Shown: positions 25,728 through 36,142, counted from the stretch's first letter. The stretch: 64,000 bases of DNA from Pseudorhodobacter sp. PARRP1 (GCA_002256245.1 NKIU01000004.1:62001-126000); one strand, 5' to 3'. Program-made: numbers and translations. The notes: generated from the letters alone by a model not told the origin.

Positions 25728-27860
25728 TTAGCGCCTGCATTGGCGCGCGGGCCCCGGCGCAGAACTGCCGCCAAAGCCCAGAAGTTCCACCGAAAGCCCG
25801 AAATCCGTGGTCGGCTTCACACTAGTAGAGGACGTGAACCGACGCGAGAGAGAAAGATCGACCAGCAGACATTCGTTGCGGAACGTCACACCCAAACCCG
25901 CCTTCGCCGCACGCTCTGCCTCAAAGTCATAGCGGCTGGCGACGCGCCCTGTCCAGTTGTTGGTGAACTGATAACTGGTCGCCAGTGTCACCTCTGATAT
26001 CGGGGTGGGCCGGTTTTCCAGCGGATCGGCGACGGTGTGCACGTAATTGGTGATGACAGCAAACCGATCGCCGGTATAGGCCGCCTGCAACTCGGCCTTT
26101 GTCATGTTAAGGTTATCGTCAAACAGCAACCGATTGGCCAGATTGAGCCCGGCCATATCCAACTGCCACGACGCCATCCAATCCGAACTGACGCCACTCA
26201 GGCCCGAGCCGACACTGAACTGTCCCAGATCGTCGCTGCGCAGCACCCGGCCCACCGTCACGCCCAGCGTCCAGCCGTTTGGGTCAAGCCGCAGATAGCT
26301 GAAGCCCAGATTGGCCCGCGTGCCGTTTTCCACCGCATCCGCGCCGGGAAACCGGCTGAGGTCAAACAGATTGGCCTCATCAAACTCGACCAGTGCCGAA
26401 TCCTCGTTCGGGATCGAACTGCCCGTCCGTGAGGCCAGCACGATCTGCATCACCGGCTCGATCACCTGAGACACGCCATTGGCCTGCGATTTCACCCAAG
26501 GCCAACGCAATTCTGCGCCAACCGCGGCATGCGAGCGGGTCTTGCTGCCCTCGTAAACCGCGTCCTGCCCGATCATGTAGAAATCTGCCGCAGCCTCGCC
26601 CAGCACCGCCGCTTCCATGCCGTTATCCAGCAGGAAGTTTCGCCGCCAATCAGCGCGCAGCGATACCCGCTGCATGTCGCGGCCATCGGCAATGCCATCG
26701 CTGTTGCTGTCGGACAACGCATCATTCGAGGTGCGCTCATGGCCATGCGCCTGCAACTCAAACCCGCCTTCGCCGCCCAAGCCACCCAGCGTAAAGCGGC
26801 GGTGATAGGTCAGATCCGCGATGCGCGACGGCAGAGTCGCGTTGTCTTCGCCATCACGGATCGAGTGAAACGCGATCAGCCGCCCCGAGATATACTCGTT
26901 TCGGCGCGTCCGGCTGACCTCTGCGCGGCTTTCCAGACGGTCAACGGTGGGGTAGTCGTAATCCAGAATATAGGCGGGGTCACTTACCGCCTCGACCCGC
27001 ACATCCAGACGATAGCCGCGCGGCAAACTGAACGCCCCGGTGCCCAGCACATAGCCGCGCGTTTTGCCGGGCAACAGATCGTCGCGCGAAATCCCGCCCG
27101 AAATCTCGATGGCGCCGGTGTCGAACGCCTGCCGGTAGCGCAGATTGACCGTGCGGCTGCCCTTGGTGGTGAAGAACGGGGTCACCGTCAGATCGCGGCT
27201 GTCGCCGATCTTGATGAAATAGGGCAGCGTCAGCCCGGTGCCGAGGTTGGAGTTGTTCTTCAGCGATGGCAGCAAAAAACCCGATGCGCGCTTCAGCGTC
27301 GGGTCGGGCATCCGCAGGCGCGGAATGTAGGCAATCGGCACCCCGCCCAAGCGAAACTGCGCGTGATCGAAGTAAAGCTGGCGTTCGGTCTGATCATGCA
27401 CCACGCGGCGTGCGCGGATTTCCCACAGCGGTGTAGAGCTGCCCGCGCAGACCTTGCAGCTGGAGGCCACCACGCGCTGCATCGCCGTGTAACGCCCGTC
27501 CACCCGCTGAATTTCGGCTGCCGCCAGTTGCAACTGCTGCTGCAAGACCAACCGCGCCGACGTCAGCACCCCTTGGGTGAAATCCGCGCTCATGTCGGCC
27601 TGGCTCGCCAAGATCACCGTGCCTTTGCCATCGCTCAGCACGATGGGCCCTGCGATGACCAGCCGATCATTGGCCTGATCATAGGTGACGCTTTGCGCTG
27701 TCAGCTTTTGGCCCTGGTAGAAAATCTCGACATGCCCTTGCGCGATAAGGGTCGAGTTGTTCTGGATTAGCAACGCATCCGCGATCAAGGTCGCCTTGTC
27801 CTGCGCCACGGCGGGCAAGGCAAACAGCAGGGCTGCGATGAAGCCGATCAGCCGCAACAT
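25728..27860 (-). CDS. lptD: LPS-assembly outer membrane protein LptD
   Basis: LptD inserts lipopolysaccharide into the outer leaflet of the outer membrane, with LptE. The 710-residue protein starts with a signal peptide (to PAVAQD). The periplasmic OstA/LptA-like beta-jellyroll follows (ATLIADALLIQNNSTLIAQG). Then comes a long beta-barrel with alternating patterns and typical LptD blocks such as GFLLPSLKNNSNLGTGLTLP. The start shares one base with the lptG stop. The order lptF-lptG-lptD-surA supports an envelope-biogenesis operon. Confidence 0.95.
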   Translation of the reverse strand: MLRLIGFIAALLFALPAVAQDKATLIADALLIQNNSTLIAQGHVEIFYQGQKLTAQSVTYDQANDRLVIAGPIVLSDGKGTVILASQADMSADFTQGVLTSARLVLQQQLQLAAAEIQRVDGRYTAMQRVVASSCKVCAGSSTPLWEIRARRVVHDQTERQLYFDHAQFRLGGVPIAYIPRLRMPDPTLKRASGFLLPSLKNNSNLGTGLTLPYFIKIGDSRDLTVTPFFTTKGSRTVNLRYRQAFDTGAIEISGGISRDDLLPGKTRGYVLGTGAFSLPRGYRLDVRVEAVSDPAYILDYDYPTVDRLESRAEVSRTRRNEYISGRLIAFHSIRDGEDNATLPSRIADLTYHRRFTLGGLGGEGGFELQAHGHERTSNDALSDSNSDGIADGRDMQRVSLRADWRRNFLLDNGMEAAVLGEAAADFYMIGQDAVYEGSKTRSHAAVGAELRWPWVKSQANGVSQVIEPVMQIVLASRTGSSIPNEDSALVEFDEANLFDLSRFPGADAVENGTRANLGFSYLRLDPNGWTLGVTVGRVLRSDDLGQFSVGSGLSGVSSDWMASWQLDMAGLNLANRLLFDDNLNMTKAELQAAYTGDRFAVITNYVHTVADPLENRPTPISEVTLATSYQFTNNWTGRVASRYDFEAERAAKAGLGVTFRNECLLVDLSLSRRFTSSTSVKPTTDFGLSVELLGFGGSSAPGPARQCRR

Positions 27861-28945
27861 CAGCCATCCTCCAGATGCAAAAGCAAGCCCAACGCCAGAA
27901 AGGCGGCGGCAATCGGCGGGCTCCAGGCGGCCAGAACCACGGGAATTTGCCCGTTCTGCCCCAGAACTTGCGCGAAGTTACGCAGAAAGAAGATCAGAAA
28001 GCCACCCAGCAGCGCAAGCAGCACCATTTGGCCGGTCTTGCCAAATCGCGCATGACGCATGGTGAAGCCCGCCGCAATCAGCACCATCGCCGCCAGCAAC
28101 ACCGGCAAGGCCAATTCCATCTGCATCCACACCTGATAACTGCGCGCCGAGAAACCTGCACGCTCCAACGCCTTGATATACGAGGGCAACGCCCAAAACG
28201 CCACCGCTGACGGCGCGCCAAAGCCATCGCGCAGGCGGTCTTTCGTCAGATCGGTGGGCAGGCGGAAATCGACCGCCGCCGCCAGCGCAGTTTGCTCGGG
28301 GTTGGCATCGGTCAAGGACCAGCGCTTGGCACCGTGCAACAACCACTCGCCGGGCAAAAGCTGCGCCGAGGCCGCCTCGATCCGCTGGGTGGGCGTGCCT
28401 TCGGGGCCAAATGTGATGACGGTGACGCCTTGCAGAGTGGTGCCGTCAGGATCGCTGCGCAGCGCCTTGATCACCGATTGCCCCGCCGCATTGCCCTGCC
28501 GCATCCACAGCCCATCGTCGGACAGCGACAGCACCGAGCCTTGCTGCCCGCGCTGTGCAGACAGCCGATCATAGGCTTTCGAGGTGGCCGCAACCAGCGG
28601 ATTGAACACAGCCACACCCACCGCACCGATCAGCAGCGCCACCACCACCGGTGCCGCCAGAAAGTGCAGCCCCGACCGCCCCGCCGCCCGAACCACAACC
28701 AGTTCGGACGACCGCGCCAGCCCCAGAAACAGCGCAATGGCCGCAAGGATCGTGATCAACGGCAAAATCTGATACAGACTTTCCGGCACGTTCAACAGCG
28801 ACAGATACATCGCCCCGCCCAAGGTGACGCCCGCCTTGCGCAACTGATCAATCACGTCGATCAACACCAGAATCGCCGCAAACACGATAAACACCAGCCC
28901 GAACATCTTCAGGAACCGCCGCGCGATGTAGAAGGTCAGCGTCAT
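27860..28945 (-). CDS. lptG: LPS export ABC transporter permease LptG
   Basis: LptG with LptF forms the inner-membrane permease that extracts LPS for transport. I start at ATG 28945 (MTLTFYIARRFL), which overlaps the lptF stop by four bases; the frame is open further upstream but that part lies inside lptF. The 361-residue protein has the YjgP/YjgQ layout: two membrane helices near the N-terminus, one near residue 100, a periplasmic jellyroll, and three C-terminal helices. RSSELVVVRAAG is the conserved cytoplasmic coupling segment. Confidence 0.93.
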   Translation of the reverse strand: MTLTFYIARRFLKMFGLVFIVFAAILVLIDVIDQLRKAGVTLGGAMYLSLLNVPESLYQILPLITILAAIALFLGLARSSELVVVRAAGRSGLHFLAAPVVVALLIGAVGVAVFNPLVAATSKAYDRLSAQRGQQGSVLSLSDDGLWMRQGNAAGQSVIKALRSDPDGTTLQGVTVITFGPEGTPTQRIEAASAQLLPGEWLLHGAKRWSLTDANPEQTALAAAVDFRLPTDLTKDRLRDGFGAPSAVAFWALPSYIKALERAGFSARSYQVWMQMELALPVLLAAMVLIAAGFTMRHARFGKTGQMVLLALLGGFLIFFLRNFAQVLGQNGQIPVVLAAWSPPIAAAFLALGLLLHLEDG

Positions 28946-30063
28946 GCCGCCACCGCCGCAAACTTCGGCACCCGGCGCGGGCGCTGCGACAACCACAGCG
29001 CGCAGATCCCGATCAAGATGCCGAGAACCGGCGCTGCGTAGGCCAGCACCCAGCCGCCCGCCATATCTTCGCCCAAGCTTGTCGCCACCGTCGCAACCGC
29101 CTGCACGACCAGCAGCAACACCACCGCAACCCCAACCTGCCGCCACAGCCCAAACCGGCTGAATGCCCCAAGGAGCAGCGACGAGAACCCGATCAGCGCC
29201 GAGGCCAGCGCCGTGAACGGCTGGGCGATGCGGTCATGGCCCTCAAACTGCATGCTCGCCGGGGTTTGCCGCACCTCGGCCGCCAGTTCGGCCGTGGGAG
29301 ACAGCAACTCTGCGGTGGAAAGCTCGGCCATGTTGCGCGTCCGCGCTGCGGGAACTTGCATCAACCCGGCCAGATCATAGGTAAAATCGGCAAAGCGCGT
29401 GACAGACAGTTGCGCCTTGCCGCCCAGAAACTGCACCATACCATCGACCATCAACAGCTTTGGCCCACTGTCCGTGCGGGCAAAAAACGCCTTCTTCGCG
29501 GTGTAGATCGCGCGCTGGTCGGGCAGGCGGTCATCGGCCAGAAACAGATCCAGCAATTCGCCCGTCGGTGCAATTTCGCGGATATAAAGCGTGATGCCAT
29601 CACTGGGATGAATGAACTGGCCATCCTTCAGAAACCGCGCCGAGACGTTTTGCGATATTGCCTCCGACCGCTCTGCCAGCGCGCTGCGGCTGGCGGGCAC
29701 CAGAAGATGCGTCAGCACCAGCATCATGCCCGTCACGATCAGCCCGAAATACCAGACCGGGCGCGCAAGACGAAAGGCCGAAAATCCTGTGGCCTGCATC
29801 ACCACCAACTCGGATTCCGACATCAGGCGGTTGGCCACATAGACCGCGCCGATGAACGCCGAAATCGGCAGCACCAGCCGGATGACATTGGGCAGCGTCA
29901 ACAGCGAGAATTGCAGGAACACCAGCGCCGATTGCCCATCACCGATCAACTGATCAAACAGCCCGACCGCGCGGTTCACCCAATATACCGCCACCAGCAC
30001 TAGCGAGAAAAACCCGAACAGCGCTAGCAGTTGCGATAGCAGATAGCGGTCGAATCTCGCCAC
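28942..30063 (-). CDS. lptF: LPS export ABC transporter permease LptF
   Basis: LptF is the second permease subunit of the LPS exporter. The best start is GTG 30063 (encoding ARFDRYLLSQLLALF after it), with GGGG six bases upstream. Longer versions would run into the divergent pepA region and lack family sequence. The 373-residue protein shows the YjgP/YjgQ pattern, including SESELVVMQATGFSAFRLARP and GITLYIREI in the periplasmic part, plus three C-terminal membrane segments. It is the first gene of the lptF-lptG-lptD-surA-pdxA-rsmA run. Confidence 0.9.
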   Translation of the reverse strand: MARFDRYLLSQLLALFGFFSLVLVAVYWVNRAVGLFDQLIGDGQSALVFLQFSLLTLPNVIRLVLPISAFIGAVYVANRLMSESELVVMQATGFSAFRLARPVWYFGLIVTGMMLVLTHLLVPASRSALAERSEAISQNVSARFLKDGQFIHPSDGITLYIREIAPTGELLDLFLADDRLPDQRAIYTAKKAFFARTDSGPKLLMVDGMVQFLGGKAQLSVTRFADFTYDLAGLMQVPAARTRNMAELSTAELLSPTAELAAEVRQTPASMQFEGHDRIAQPFTALASALIGFSSLLLGAFSRFGLWRQVGVAVVLLLVVQAVATVATSLGEDMAGGWVLAYAAPVLGILIGICALWLSQRPRRVPKFAAVAA

Positions 30064-30206
30064 AAAAGCCCCAAAGCCAAAAAACTCCTGGCGCGAACCT
30101 AGCGGAAAAGCCCGGCGGGGAAAACTGCTATCTGGCCTTCCCGGCGCCCCTTCGCTAGCCTGCCGCAAAATCGCCCCCCTGATGCCGCCAAACCCCCGGA
30201 GCCCCC

Positions 30207-31679
30207 GTGTCACATCCCGTAGCCATCCAGTTTCAAAGCCTTTCCGTCGAAACTCTGCCCACGCAGTCGGGGCGGATTGCCCTGCTGTTTGATGCCGACC
30301 GCCCGACCTCGCCCGCAGCACGGCGGCTGAACGCGCTGACCAAGGGTGCTTTGGCGCGCGCCATGTCATCGGAGGCTGCCAGCAAACTCAAGCCCGGCGA
30401 TGGGTTAGAGCTTGCCTTCCCGGCAGGCCTTGCCGCGGATGCGCTGCATCTGATCAGGCTGCCGCGCCGCGCCAGCGCCGCCGATGCGCGCCGTGCAGGG
30501 GCCACCGTCGCCCGCAGCCTGACCCCCGCCGGGGTTTTGCTGATCGCCGAAGCACATCCGCAAGCCGCTGAAGTGTCGTTCGGTCTGGCCCTGCGCGCCT
30601 ATGATTTCAGCCCGCACAAATCCAATCAGCCCAAAGCCCCCGGCGCGGTAGTGATCGCCGTGACCGAGCCCGAAGTGGTGGCCGCCCATGCAGCCCCGAT
30701 GGCTGCGGTGGCCGAAGGGGTGTTTTTCACCCGTGATCTGGTCAATGAACCCGCCAATATCCTGACCACGGACGATTTCGCCGCCCGCCTTGCCGCGATG
30801 CAGGAACTAGGGCTGGAGGTGGAAATTCTGGAAGAAGACCAACTCGGCAAACTTGGCATGAATGCGCTGTTGGGTGTGGGGCAGGGCTCGGAAAGCCCCT
30901 CGAAAGTGGTGGTGATGCAATGGAACGGCGGCCCGAAGGATCAGCCGCCGTTTGCGCTGGTTGGCAAGGGTGTGGTGTTTGACACCGGCGGCATCTCGAT
31001 CAAGCCTGCGGGCGGCATGGAAGACATGACGATGGACATGGGCGGCGCGGGCACCGTTGCGGGTGTGATGCGCACGCTTGCGCTGCGGGGGGCCAAGGCC
31101 AATGTCGTGGGGCTGGTGGGGCTGGTCGAAAACATGCCCGATGGCCGCGCCCAACGTCCGGGCGATGTGGTGCGCTCGATGAAAGGCGTCACCATTGAGG
31201 TGATCAACACCGATGCCGAAGGTCGCCTCGTGCTGGCCGACGTGCTGTGGTATGCGCAGGAACGTTTCAAACCCTCGGGGATGATCAATCTGGCCACTCT
31301 GACCGGAGCGATCATTGTGGCCTTGGGGCATGAAAACACCGGAGTTTTCTCCAACGATGATGCGCTGTGCAACGCCTTCCTGAAAGCTGCCGGGGCGGAA
31401 GGTGAGGGGGCGTGGCGGATGCCGATGGGCCAGGCCTATGACGACAAGCTGAAATCCCGCGTGGCAGATATCGTGAACTCGTGCGGGCGCGATGGCGGCT
31501 CGATCACCGCCGCGCAATTCCTGCGCCGTTTCGTCAAGGATGAAACCCCGTGGTGCCATCTGGATATCGCAGGCACGGCCTTGTTGAAATCCGACAGCAT
31601 GCTTGCCCCCAAAGGGGCCACCGGCTGGGGTGTGATGGCGTTGAACCGCCTGATCCGCGATCGGTATGAGGCAAAATGA
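30207..31679 (+). CDS. pepA: leucyl aminopeptidase (M17)
   Basis: PepA removes N-terminal amino acids from peptides with two metal ions; some homologues also bind DNA. The 490-residue protein begins at a GTG preceded by CGGAG. Metal and catalytic blocks are VGKGVVFDTGGISIKP (from about 251) and the signature NTDAEGRLVLAD (from about 333). The C-terminal domain also carries the bicarbonate-site region. It is divergent from lptF. This lptF/pepA divergence is also known in gammaproteobacteria. Confidence 0.96.
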   Translation: MSHPVAIQFQSLSVETLPTQSGRIALLFDADRPTSPAARRLNALTKGALARAMSSEAASKLKPGDGLELAFPAGLAADALHLIRLPRRASAADARRAGATVARSLTPAGVLLIAEAHPQAAEVSFGLALRAYDFSPHKSNQPKAPGAVVIAVTEPEVVAAHAAPMAAVAEGVFFTRDLVNEPANILTTDDFAARLAAMQELGLEVEILEEDQLGKLGMNALLGVGQGSESPSKVVVMQWNGGPKDQPPFALVGKGVVFDTGGISIKPAGGMEDMTMDMGGAGTVAGVMRTLALRGAKANVVGLVGLVENMPDGRAQRPGDVVRSMKGVTIEVINTDAEGRLVLADVLWYAQERFKPSGMINLATLTGAIIVALGHENTGVFSNDDALCNAFLKAAGAEGEGAWRMPMGQAYDDKLKSRVADIVNSCGRDGGSITAAQFLRRFVKDETPWCHLDIAGTALLKSDSMLAPKGATGWGVMALNRLIRDRYEAK

Positions 31680-31719
31680 CCAGCACTCAGCCATCGCCAC
31701 GCCAAGGGCACGCGTCGCC

Positions 31720-32187
31720 ATGAGCGTGGCGATGTTCTACCATCTGACCCGTTCGACGCCCTCGGAAACTGCGGCGACGCTGCTGCCGCGTGCGATGTCG
31801 GCGGGGTGGAAGGTGATGGTGCGTGGCACGGATGCCGCAGCACTCGCGGCGCTTGACCTTGCGCTGTGGACGCAATCGGATGACAGCTTTCTGCCCCACG
31901 GCCTTGCGGGCGGACCGCATGATGCCGATCAACCGATCTTGCTGGGGCAGGGTGCGATCACCAACGCGGCACAGGGTTTGATGCTGATCGACGGTGCCGA
32001 AACCACCCCGGCAGAGGCCGCGCCCCTGCAACGCGTCTGGGTGTTGTTTGACGGGGCCAACGAGGCCGCGCTGACCGGCGCGCGCCGGCTTTGGACCACC
32101 CTGACCAGCGCAGGTCTGGCGGCGCAGTATTGGTCGGAAGAGTCGGGCCGATGGGAGAAAAAGACCGAGAAGGCGGCAAAAGCCTAA
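31720..32187 (+). CDS. holC: DNA polymerase III chi subunit
   Basis: HolC is the chi subunit of the clamp loader and contacts single-strand-binding protein. The 155-residue protein starts at ATG 31720. It shows the family pattern FYHLTRSTPSETAATLLPRA, then VMVRGTD, FLPHGLAGG, DADQPILLG, and a C-terminal strand-helix unit ending YWSEESGRWEKK. It follows pepA by 40 bases, the same neighbour order as in many proteobacteria. Confidence 0.92.
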   Translation: MSVAMFYHLTRSTPSETAATLLPRAMSAGWKVMVRGTDAAALAALDLALWTQSDDSFLPHGLAGGPHDADQPILLGQGAITNAAQGLMLIDGAETTPAEAAPLQRVWVLFDGANEAALTGARRLWTTLTSAGLAAQYWSEESGRWEKKTEKAAKA

Positions 32188-32240
32188 GCGGTTCAGCGCG
32201 GCATGAGCAGCGGCAAGCGTGGGCCAGCCGCCAGAACCGC

Positions 32241-32309
32241 GCCGCCCCGGACTTGATCCGGGGCCTCTGGTTCAGGCGGGTTGAGGCCCCGGATCAAGCC
32301 CGGGGCGGC
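32241..32309. repeat. composite REP-like inverted repeat, copies B and C
   Basis: Two 26-bp arms (32241-32266 and 32284-32309) are inverted copies with one mismatch and a 17-base spacer. Each arm holds its own smaller palindrome, for example GCCCCGGA-CTTGA-TCCGGGGC (32244-32264). They share the core of copy A at 9276-9308. The element fills the gap between the convergent holC and retropepsin genes. Confidence 0.75.
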
Positions 32310-32334
32310 GTGGGGATGGCGGCAAACACCAGCA

Positions 32335-32907
32335 TCACCGTGTCAGGATCATCCGATCGCCGGTGATCTGGATCGAAAACCGTCCCAGATAATCCATCCC
32401 CAGAAGCGAGCCTTGCATCGCAGCTTCATTGACAAAAGCTGTCACCTCCCGATCCTCGAACGGCCCCAGAACAACACGGTCCAACGACACCCGCGCGGTG
32501 CGCACCACGCCGTTTGCGGTCTCGGCCTGGCCCAGATAATCCAGCCCGGCCTGATCAATGCCCACCGCTGCCGCGTCCTCGGGCGACAGCACGATCCCGG
32601 TCGCCCCGGTGTCGGCCATGAACTCCATCTCATGGCCATCGACGTGCAGGCGCAGATAATAGTGCCCGTCAGGGTCACGCGGAATTTCGACCCGATCTGC
32701 CCCCACCACCTGATCAGCGCGGATGTCGCGGCGCAGATCATGCCACAAACCATATCCCGCCATGACCCCGACAAAGATCAACCCCCAAGCCACCGCGACC
32801 CGCAAGGCCTGACCCAGACGCTGGCGATATTCCACCATCACCCAGCCGCCCACCGCCGCCAGCAGCAGCGCAAGGTAAGCCAGCCGCCCGAAATCCTCGC
32901 CGTTCAT
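32335..32907 (-). CDS. membrane-anchored retropepsin-like aspartic protease
   Basis: This 190-residue protein has two N-terminal membrane segments (about 9-24 and 36-53), then a periplasmic or cytosolic clan AA domain. The active-site motif DTGA is at 99-102 in FMADTGATGIVLS, and the second hydrophobic block is GSLLGMDYLGRFSIQI. It resembles the TIGR02281/gag-pol-like proteases of alphaproteobacteria, whose substrates are mostly unknown. The start overlaps the MarC stop by four bases. Confidence 0.85.
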   Translation of the reverse strand: MNGEDFGRLAYLALLLAAVGGWVMVEYRQRLGQALRVAVAWGLIFVGVMAGYGLWHDLRRDIRADQVVGADRVEIPRDPDGHYYLRLHVDGHEMEFMADTGATGIVLSPEDAAAVGIDQAGLDYLGQAETANGVVRTARVSLDRVVLGPFEDREVTAFVNEAAMQGSLLGMDYLGRFSIQITGDRMILTR

Positions 32908-33521
32908 CCGATCAACCCGGTGCCACGCACGCCGTCGATGACAAACTGCACCGATAAAGCCGCCAGCAGCATCCCCAGCAGCCGGGTGATCACGATGGTT
33001 CCGGTGCGGCCCAGCAGCCGTTCCAGATAGGGCGAGGCGAGCAGGAACAGATAGGTCGCCACGATCATCACCGCGAGCAACCCCAGCACGGCCACGGTGC
33101 CCAGCCAGCCATCGCCAGATTTGCCGACCAGCAGGATCATCGTCGCAATCGCCCCGGGCCCGGCAATCAGCGGGGTGGCAAGCGGAAACACCGAAGGGTC
33201 GTGATCGGGATCGGCCTGCTGCCCCTCGCGCCGCTGGGTGCGGCGTTCGAACAGCATATCAAGCGCGGTCAGAAACAACAAAATCCCGCCCGCGATGCGG
33301 AAGGCAGGCATCGAGATGCCGATGAAGCCCAGCAAGGCCTCGCCCAGCAGGCCAAACAGGGTCAGCAGGATAAAGGCGATGATGCAGGCCCTGCGCGCCA
33401 TGCGGCGGCGATGGTCGGGGGTCATGCCTTGGGTCAGAGCGATGAACAAAGGCACGATCCCCGGCGGGTCGATCACCACGAACAGGGTGGCAAAGGCGGT
33501 GATCAGAAAGGCGGTGTCCAT
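32904..33521 (-). CDS. MarC/UPF0056 family integral membrane protein
   Basis: This 205-residue protein has about six membrane segments and the MarC hallmark FATLFVVIDPPGIVPLFIALT at the N-terminus. PLATPLIAGPGAIATMILL lies in the middle. The molecular role of the family is not established despite the historical multiple-antibiotic-resistance name. It is upstream of, and overlaps, the aspartic protease gene. Confidence 0.9.
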   Translation of the reverse strand: MDTAFLITAFATLFVVIDPPGIVPLFIALTQGMTPDHRRRMARRACIIAFILLTLFGLLGEALLGFIGISMPAFRIAGGILLFLTALDMLFERRTQRREGQQADPDHDPSVFPLATPLIAGPGAIATMILLVGKSGDGWLGTVAVLGLLAVMIVATYLFLLASPYLERLLGRTGTIVITRLLGMLLAALSVQFVIDGVRGTGLIG

Positions 33522-33662
33522 GGTTCGAACTTACGGACGAACAGCGCGTTCAGCAAGAGATGCAGGTGAGTGTTAATTTCTGCGCGGCGAACACGCCAAG
33601 CCGAACCCGATTAGAACGACAACTGTTTTGGTTGGAAACTGCATCCAAGGCGGCCTTCGGGT

Positions 33663-35516
33663 TTATGGCTTGCTCGCGGTTTCCAGCTTTTCCTGCGCCG
33701 TAACCCACATCGACTCGGCGCGGTCCAAGGCTTCCATCACCTCGCCGTATTTCTTGTTCCAGGTGTCCAACTCGCCCCGGCGGCTGTCTTCATAGAGCGC
33801 GGGATCGGCCAGTTTCTTGGCCAGTTTGTCGCGCATGTCGTTGATCTTGGCCAGGCGTTCCTCGGATTTCTTGACCTCGACCCGCAGGGCCTTGATCTCG
33901 TCCTGCGAGGCGCGTTTGACCTTTTCGACCACTTTGGCAACCGGCTTGGCATCCTCATCACCTGCCAGAAGCTGGCGGCGATAGGCCTCAAGATCTTCGG
34001 TGTAGGGGGTCACAGCGCCGCCCTTGACCAGCCACAGCCGATCCGCCACCAGCCCGAGCAGGTGCATGTCGTGGCTGACCAGCACCACGGCGCCGGAGTA
34101 TTCGGTGAGCGCCTCAACCAAAGCCTCGCGGCTTTCCATGTCGAGGTGGTTGGTGGGCTCGTCAAGGATCAGCAGGTGCGGCGCGTCGATGGTGGCGAGC
34201 AGCAGGGACAGACGGGCTTTTTGGCCACCCGAAAGACGGCCGACGGCGGTTTCGGCTTGGTCGGCCATCAGGCCAAAGCCAGCCAGACGGGCGCGCAGGC
34301 GGGGTTGGCCCTCGGCGGGGCGCAGGCGCATGACGTGTTGCAAGGGGGTTTCGTCGATCATCAACTCATCGACCTGATGCTGCGCGAAATAGCCGATGCG
34401 CAGTTTCGAGGACTGCACCATTTTGCCTTCGGCGGGCTGGAGTTTGCCCGCCAGCAGTTTCGACAGCGTCGATTTGCCCTCACCATTGCGGCCCAGCAAA
34501 GCGATGCGGTCGTCCTGGTCGATGCGCAAGGACAGCTTTTTCAGGATCGGCGGGCCGCCATAGCCCACAGCCACGCCTTCCATATTGATGATCGGCGGCG
34601 AGAGTTCTTCCGGCACCGGGAAGGTGAACACCACCTTTTTGGCATCCTCGGGCGCGGTGATCGTCTCCATCTTTTCCAGCATTTTCACGCGGGACTGGGC
34701 TTGGGCGGCTTTCGACGCCTTGGCCTTGAAGCGATCGACGAAGGCTTGCAGATGCGCGCGTTTGTCGGCTTGCTTGCGCGCCTCGGCTTGCAAGACGGCG
34801 CGGCGCTCGGCCACCTGGCGGGCGAATTGATCGTAGGGGCCGGACCAATAGGTCAGCTTTTTGTTGTCGAGATGCAGGATGCCAGTGACCGAGCGGTTCA
34901 AAAGGCCGCGGTCGTGGCTGATGATCAGCACGGTGTGGGGATACTTTTGCAGGTAGCTTTCCAGCCACAACGCGCCTTCAAGGTCGAGGTAGTTGGTCGG
35001 CTCGTCCAGCAGCAGATAGTCGGGCTGCGAGAACAGCACGCCCGCCAGCGCCACCCGCATCCGCCAGCCGCCCGAGAAATCGGAACAGGGGCGCAGTTGT
35101 GCCTCGGCATCAAAGCCAAGGCCCTTGAGGATGCTGGAGGCGCGGCCCTCGGCAGACCATGCGTCAATATCGTTCAGGCGGTGCTGAATTTCGGCGATGC
35201 GGTGCGGGTCGGTGGCGGACTCAGATTCCGTCAGCAACGCGGCGCGCTCGGTATCGGCGGCCAGCACGGTATCCAGAAGGCTGGTCGAGGAGGACGGCAC
35301 CTCTTGCGCCACACCACCGATGCGGGCGCGCGACGGCATGGAAATGTCGCCGCTTTCCAGCGCCAGTTCTTTCTTGATCAGCCGGAACAGCGTGGTTTTG
35401 CCCGCGCCATTGCGACCAACAAGACCAACCTTGTGGCCGGTGGGAATCGTGGCAGAAGCGCCCTCAAACAGCGGGCGGCCTTCGACGGAATAGGTGATGT
35501 CTTCGATTTTCAGCAT
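33663..35516 (-). CDS. ABC-F family ATP-binding protein
   Basis: ABC-F proteins are soluble tandem ATPases that act on the ribosome. The 617-residue protein has two nucleotide-binding domains: Walker [10 protein letters not shown] near 36 with signature [12 protein letters not shown], then GRNGEGKST with signature [14 protein letters not shown] and [13 protein letters not shown] charged linker rich in Lys, Ala and Arg joins them, and a C-terminal coiled-coil ([19 protein letters not shown] onwards) is present. The layout resembles Uup/YheS-type proteins. I start at ATG 35516; the frame continues upstream across ndk on the opposite strand, which is not credible as coding. Confidence 0.92.
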   Translation of the reverse strand: MLKIEDITYSVEGRPLFEGASATIPTGHKVGLVGRNGAGKTTLFRLIKKELALESGDISMPSRARIGGVAQEVPSSSTSLLDTVLAADTERAALLTESESATDPHRIAEIQHRLNDIDAWSAEGRASSILKGLGFDAEAQLRPCSDFSGGWRMRVALAGVLFSQPDYLLLDEPTNYLDLEGALWLESYLQKYPHTVLIISHDRGLLNRSVTGILHLDNKKLTYWSGPYDQFARQVAERRAVLQAEARKQADKRAHLQAFVDRFKAKASKAAQAQSRVKMLEKMETITAPEDAKKVVFTFPVPEELSPPIINMEGVAVGYGGPPILKKLSLRIDQDDRIALLGRNGEGKSTLSKLLAGKLQPAEGKMVQSSKLRIGYFAQHQVDELMIDETPLQHVMRLRPAEGQPRLRARLAGFGLMADQAETAVGRLSGGQKARLSLLLATIDAPHLLILDEPTNHLDMESREALVEALTEYSGAVVLVSHDMHLLGLVADRLWLVKGGAVTPYTEDLEAYRRQLLAGDEDAKPVAKVVEKVKRASQDEIKALRVEVKKSEERLAKINDMRDKLAKKLADPALYEDSRRGELDTWNKKYGEVMEALDRAESMWVTAQEKLETASKP

Positions 35517-35664
35517 GCGCGGGGATTGCCCGATGCGGGGGGCGGCGTCAACCGGGGAAGGCGCGCAAAGCCGCGTGGTTGACGGCTTTTCAAGCCGACT
35601 TGCGCGTGATAGCAGGCGGCTCATGAATTTCGGGGCGATTTTGCCCCCAGTAATGGAGAGCCAC

Positions 35665-36087
35665 ATGGCCATCGAACGCACCCTGTCGATCATCAAACCC
35701 GATGCAACCAAGCGCAACCTGACCGGCAAGATCGTTGCCAAATTCGAAGATGCGGGCCTGCGCGTTGTCGCATCCAAGCGCATCCATCTGTCGATGGCAC
35801 AAGCCGGCGCGTTCTATGCCGAGCACGCAGCACGCGGTTTTTACGGCGAGCTGTGCGAGTTCATGGCGTCCGAGCCGGTTGTGGTTCAGGTGCTGGAAGG
35901 TGAATCCGCTATCGCGAAAAACCGCGAAGTGATGGGGGCTACCAACCCGGCGAATGCCGAGGCTGGCACCATCCGCAAGGAATTTGCGCTGTCGGTTGGC
36001 GAAAACTCGGTCCACGGGTCGGATTCGGAAGCATCGGCTGCACGCGAGATTTCGTTCTTCTTCTCGGGTCTTGAACTGGTCGGCTGA
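35665..36087 (+). CDS. ndk: nucleoside diphosphate kinase
   Basis: Ndk balances nucleoside triphosphates through a phosphohistidine intermediate. The 140-residue protein starts [18 protein letters not shown], has [18 protein letters not shown], and the catalytic His117 in [14 protein letters not shown] precedes ATG 35665; the frame is open upstream but overlaps the divergent ABC-F gene. A strong terminator follows. Confidence 0.97.
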   Translation: MAIERTLSIIKPDATKRNLTGKIVAKFEDAGLRVVASKRIHLSMAQAGAFYAEHAARGFYGELCEFMASEPVVVQVLEGESAIAKNREVMGATNPANAEAGTIRKEFALSVGENSVHGSDSEASAAREISFFFSGLELVG

Positions 36088-36106
36088 TCTGGCGATTTCT
36101 TGAAGG

Positions 36107-36142
36107 CGGCTTGCGTCTGTGATGGACGCAAGCCGTTTTTTT
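36107..36142 (+). terminator. Rho-independent terminator of ndk
   Basis: CGGCTTGCGTC (36107-36117) pairs perfectly with GACGCAAGCCG (36125-36135) around a seven-base loop, followed by seven T residues. It lies 20 bases after the ndk stop. Confidence 0.93.
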
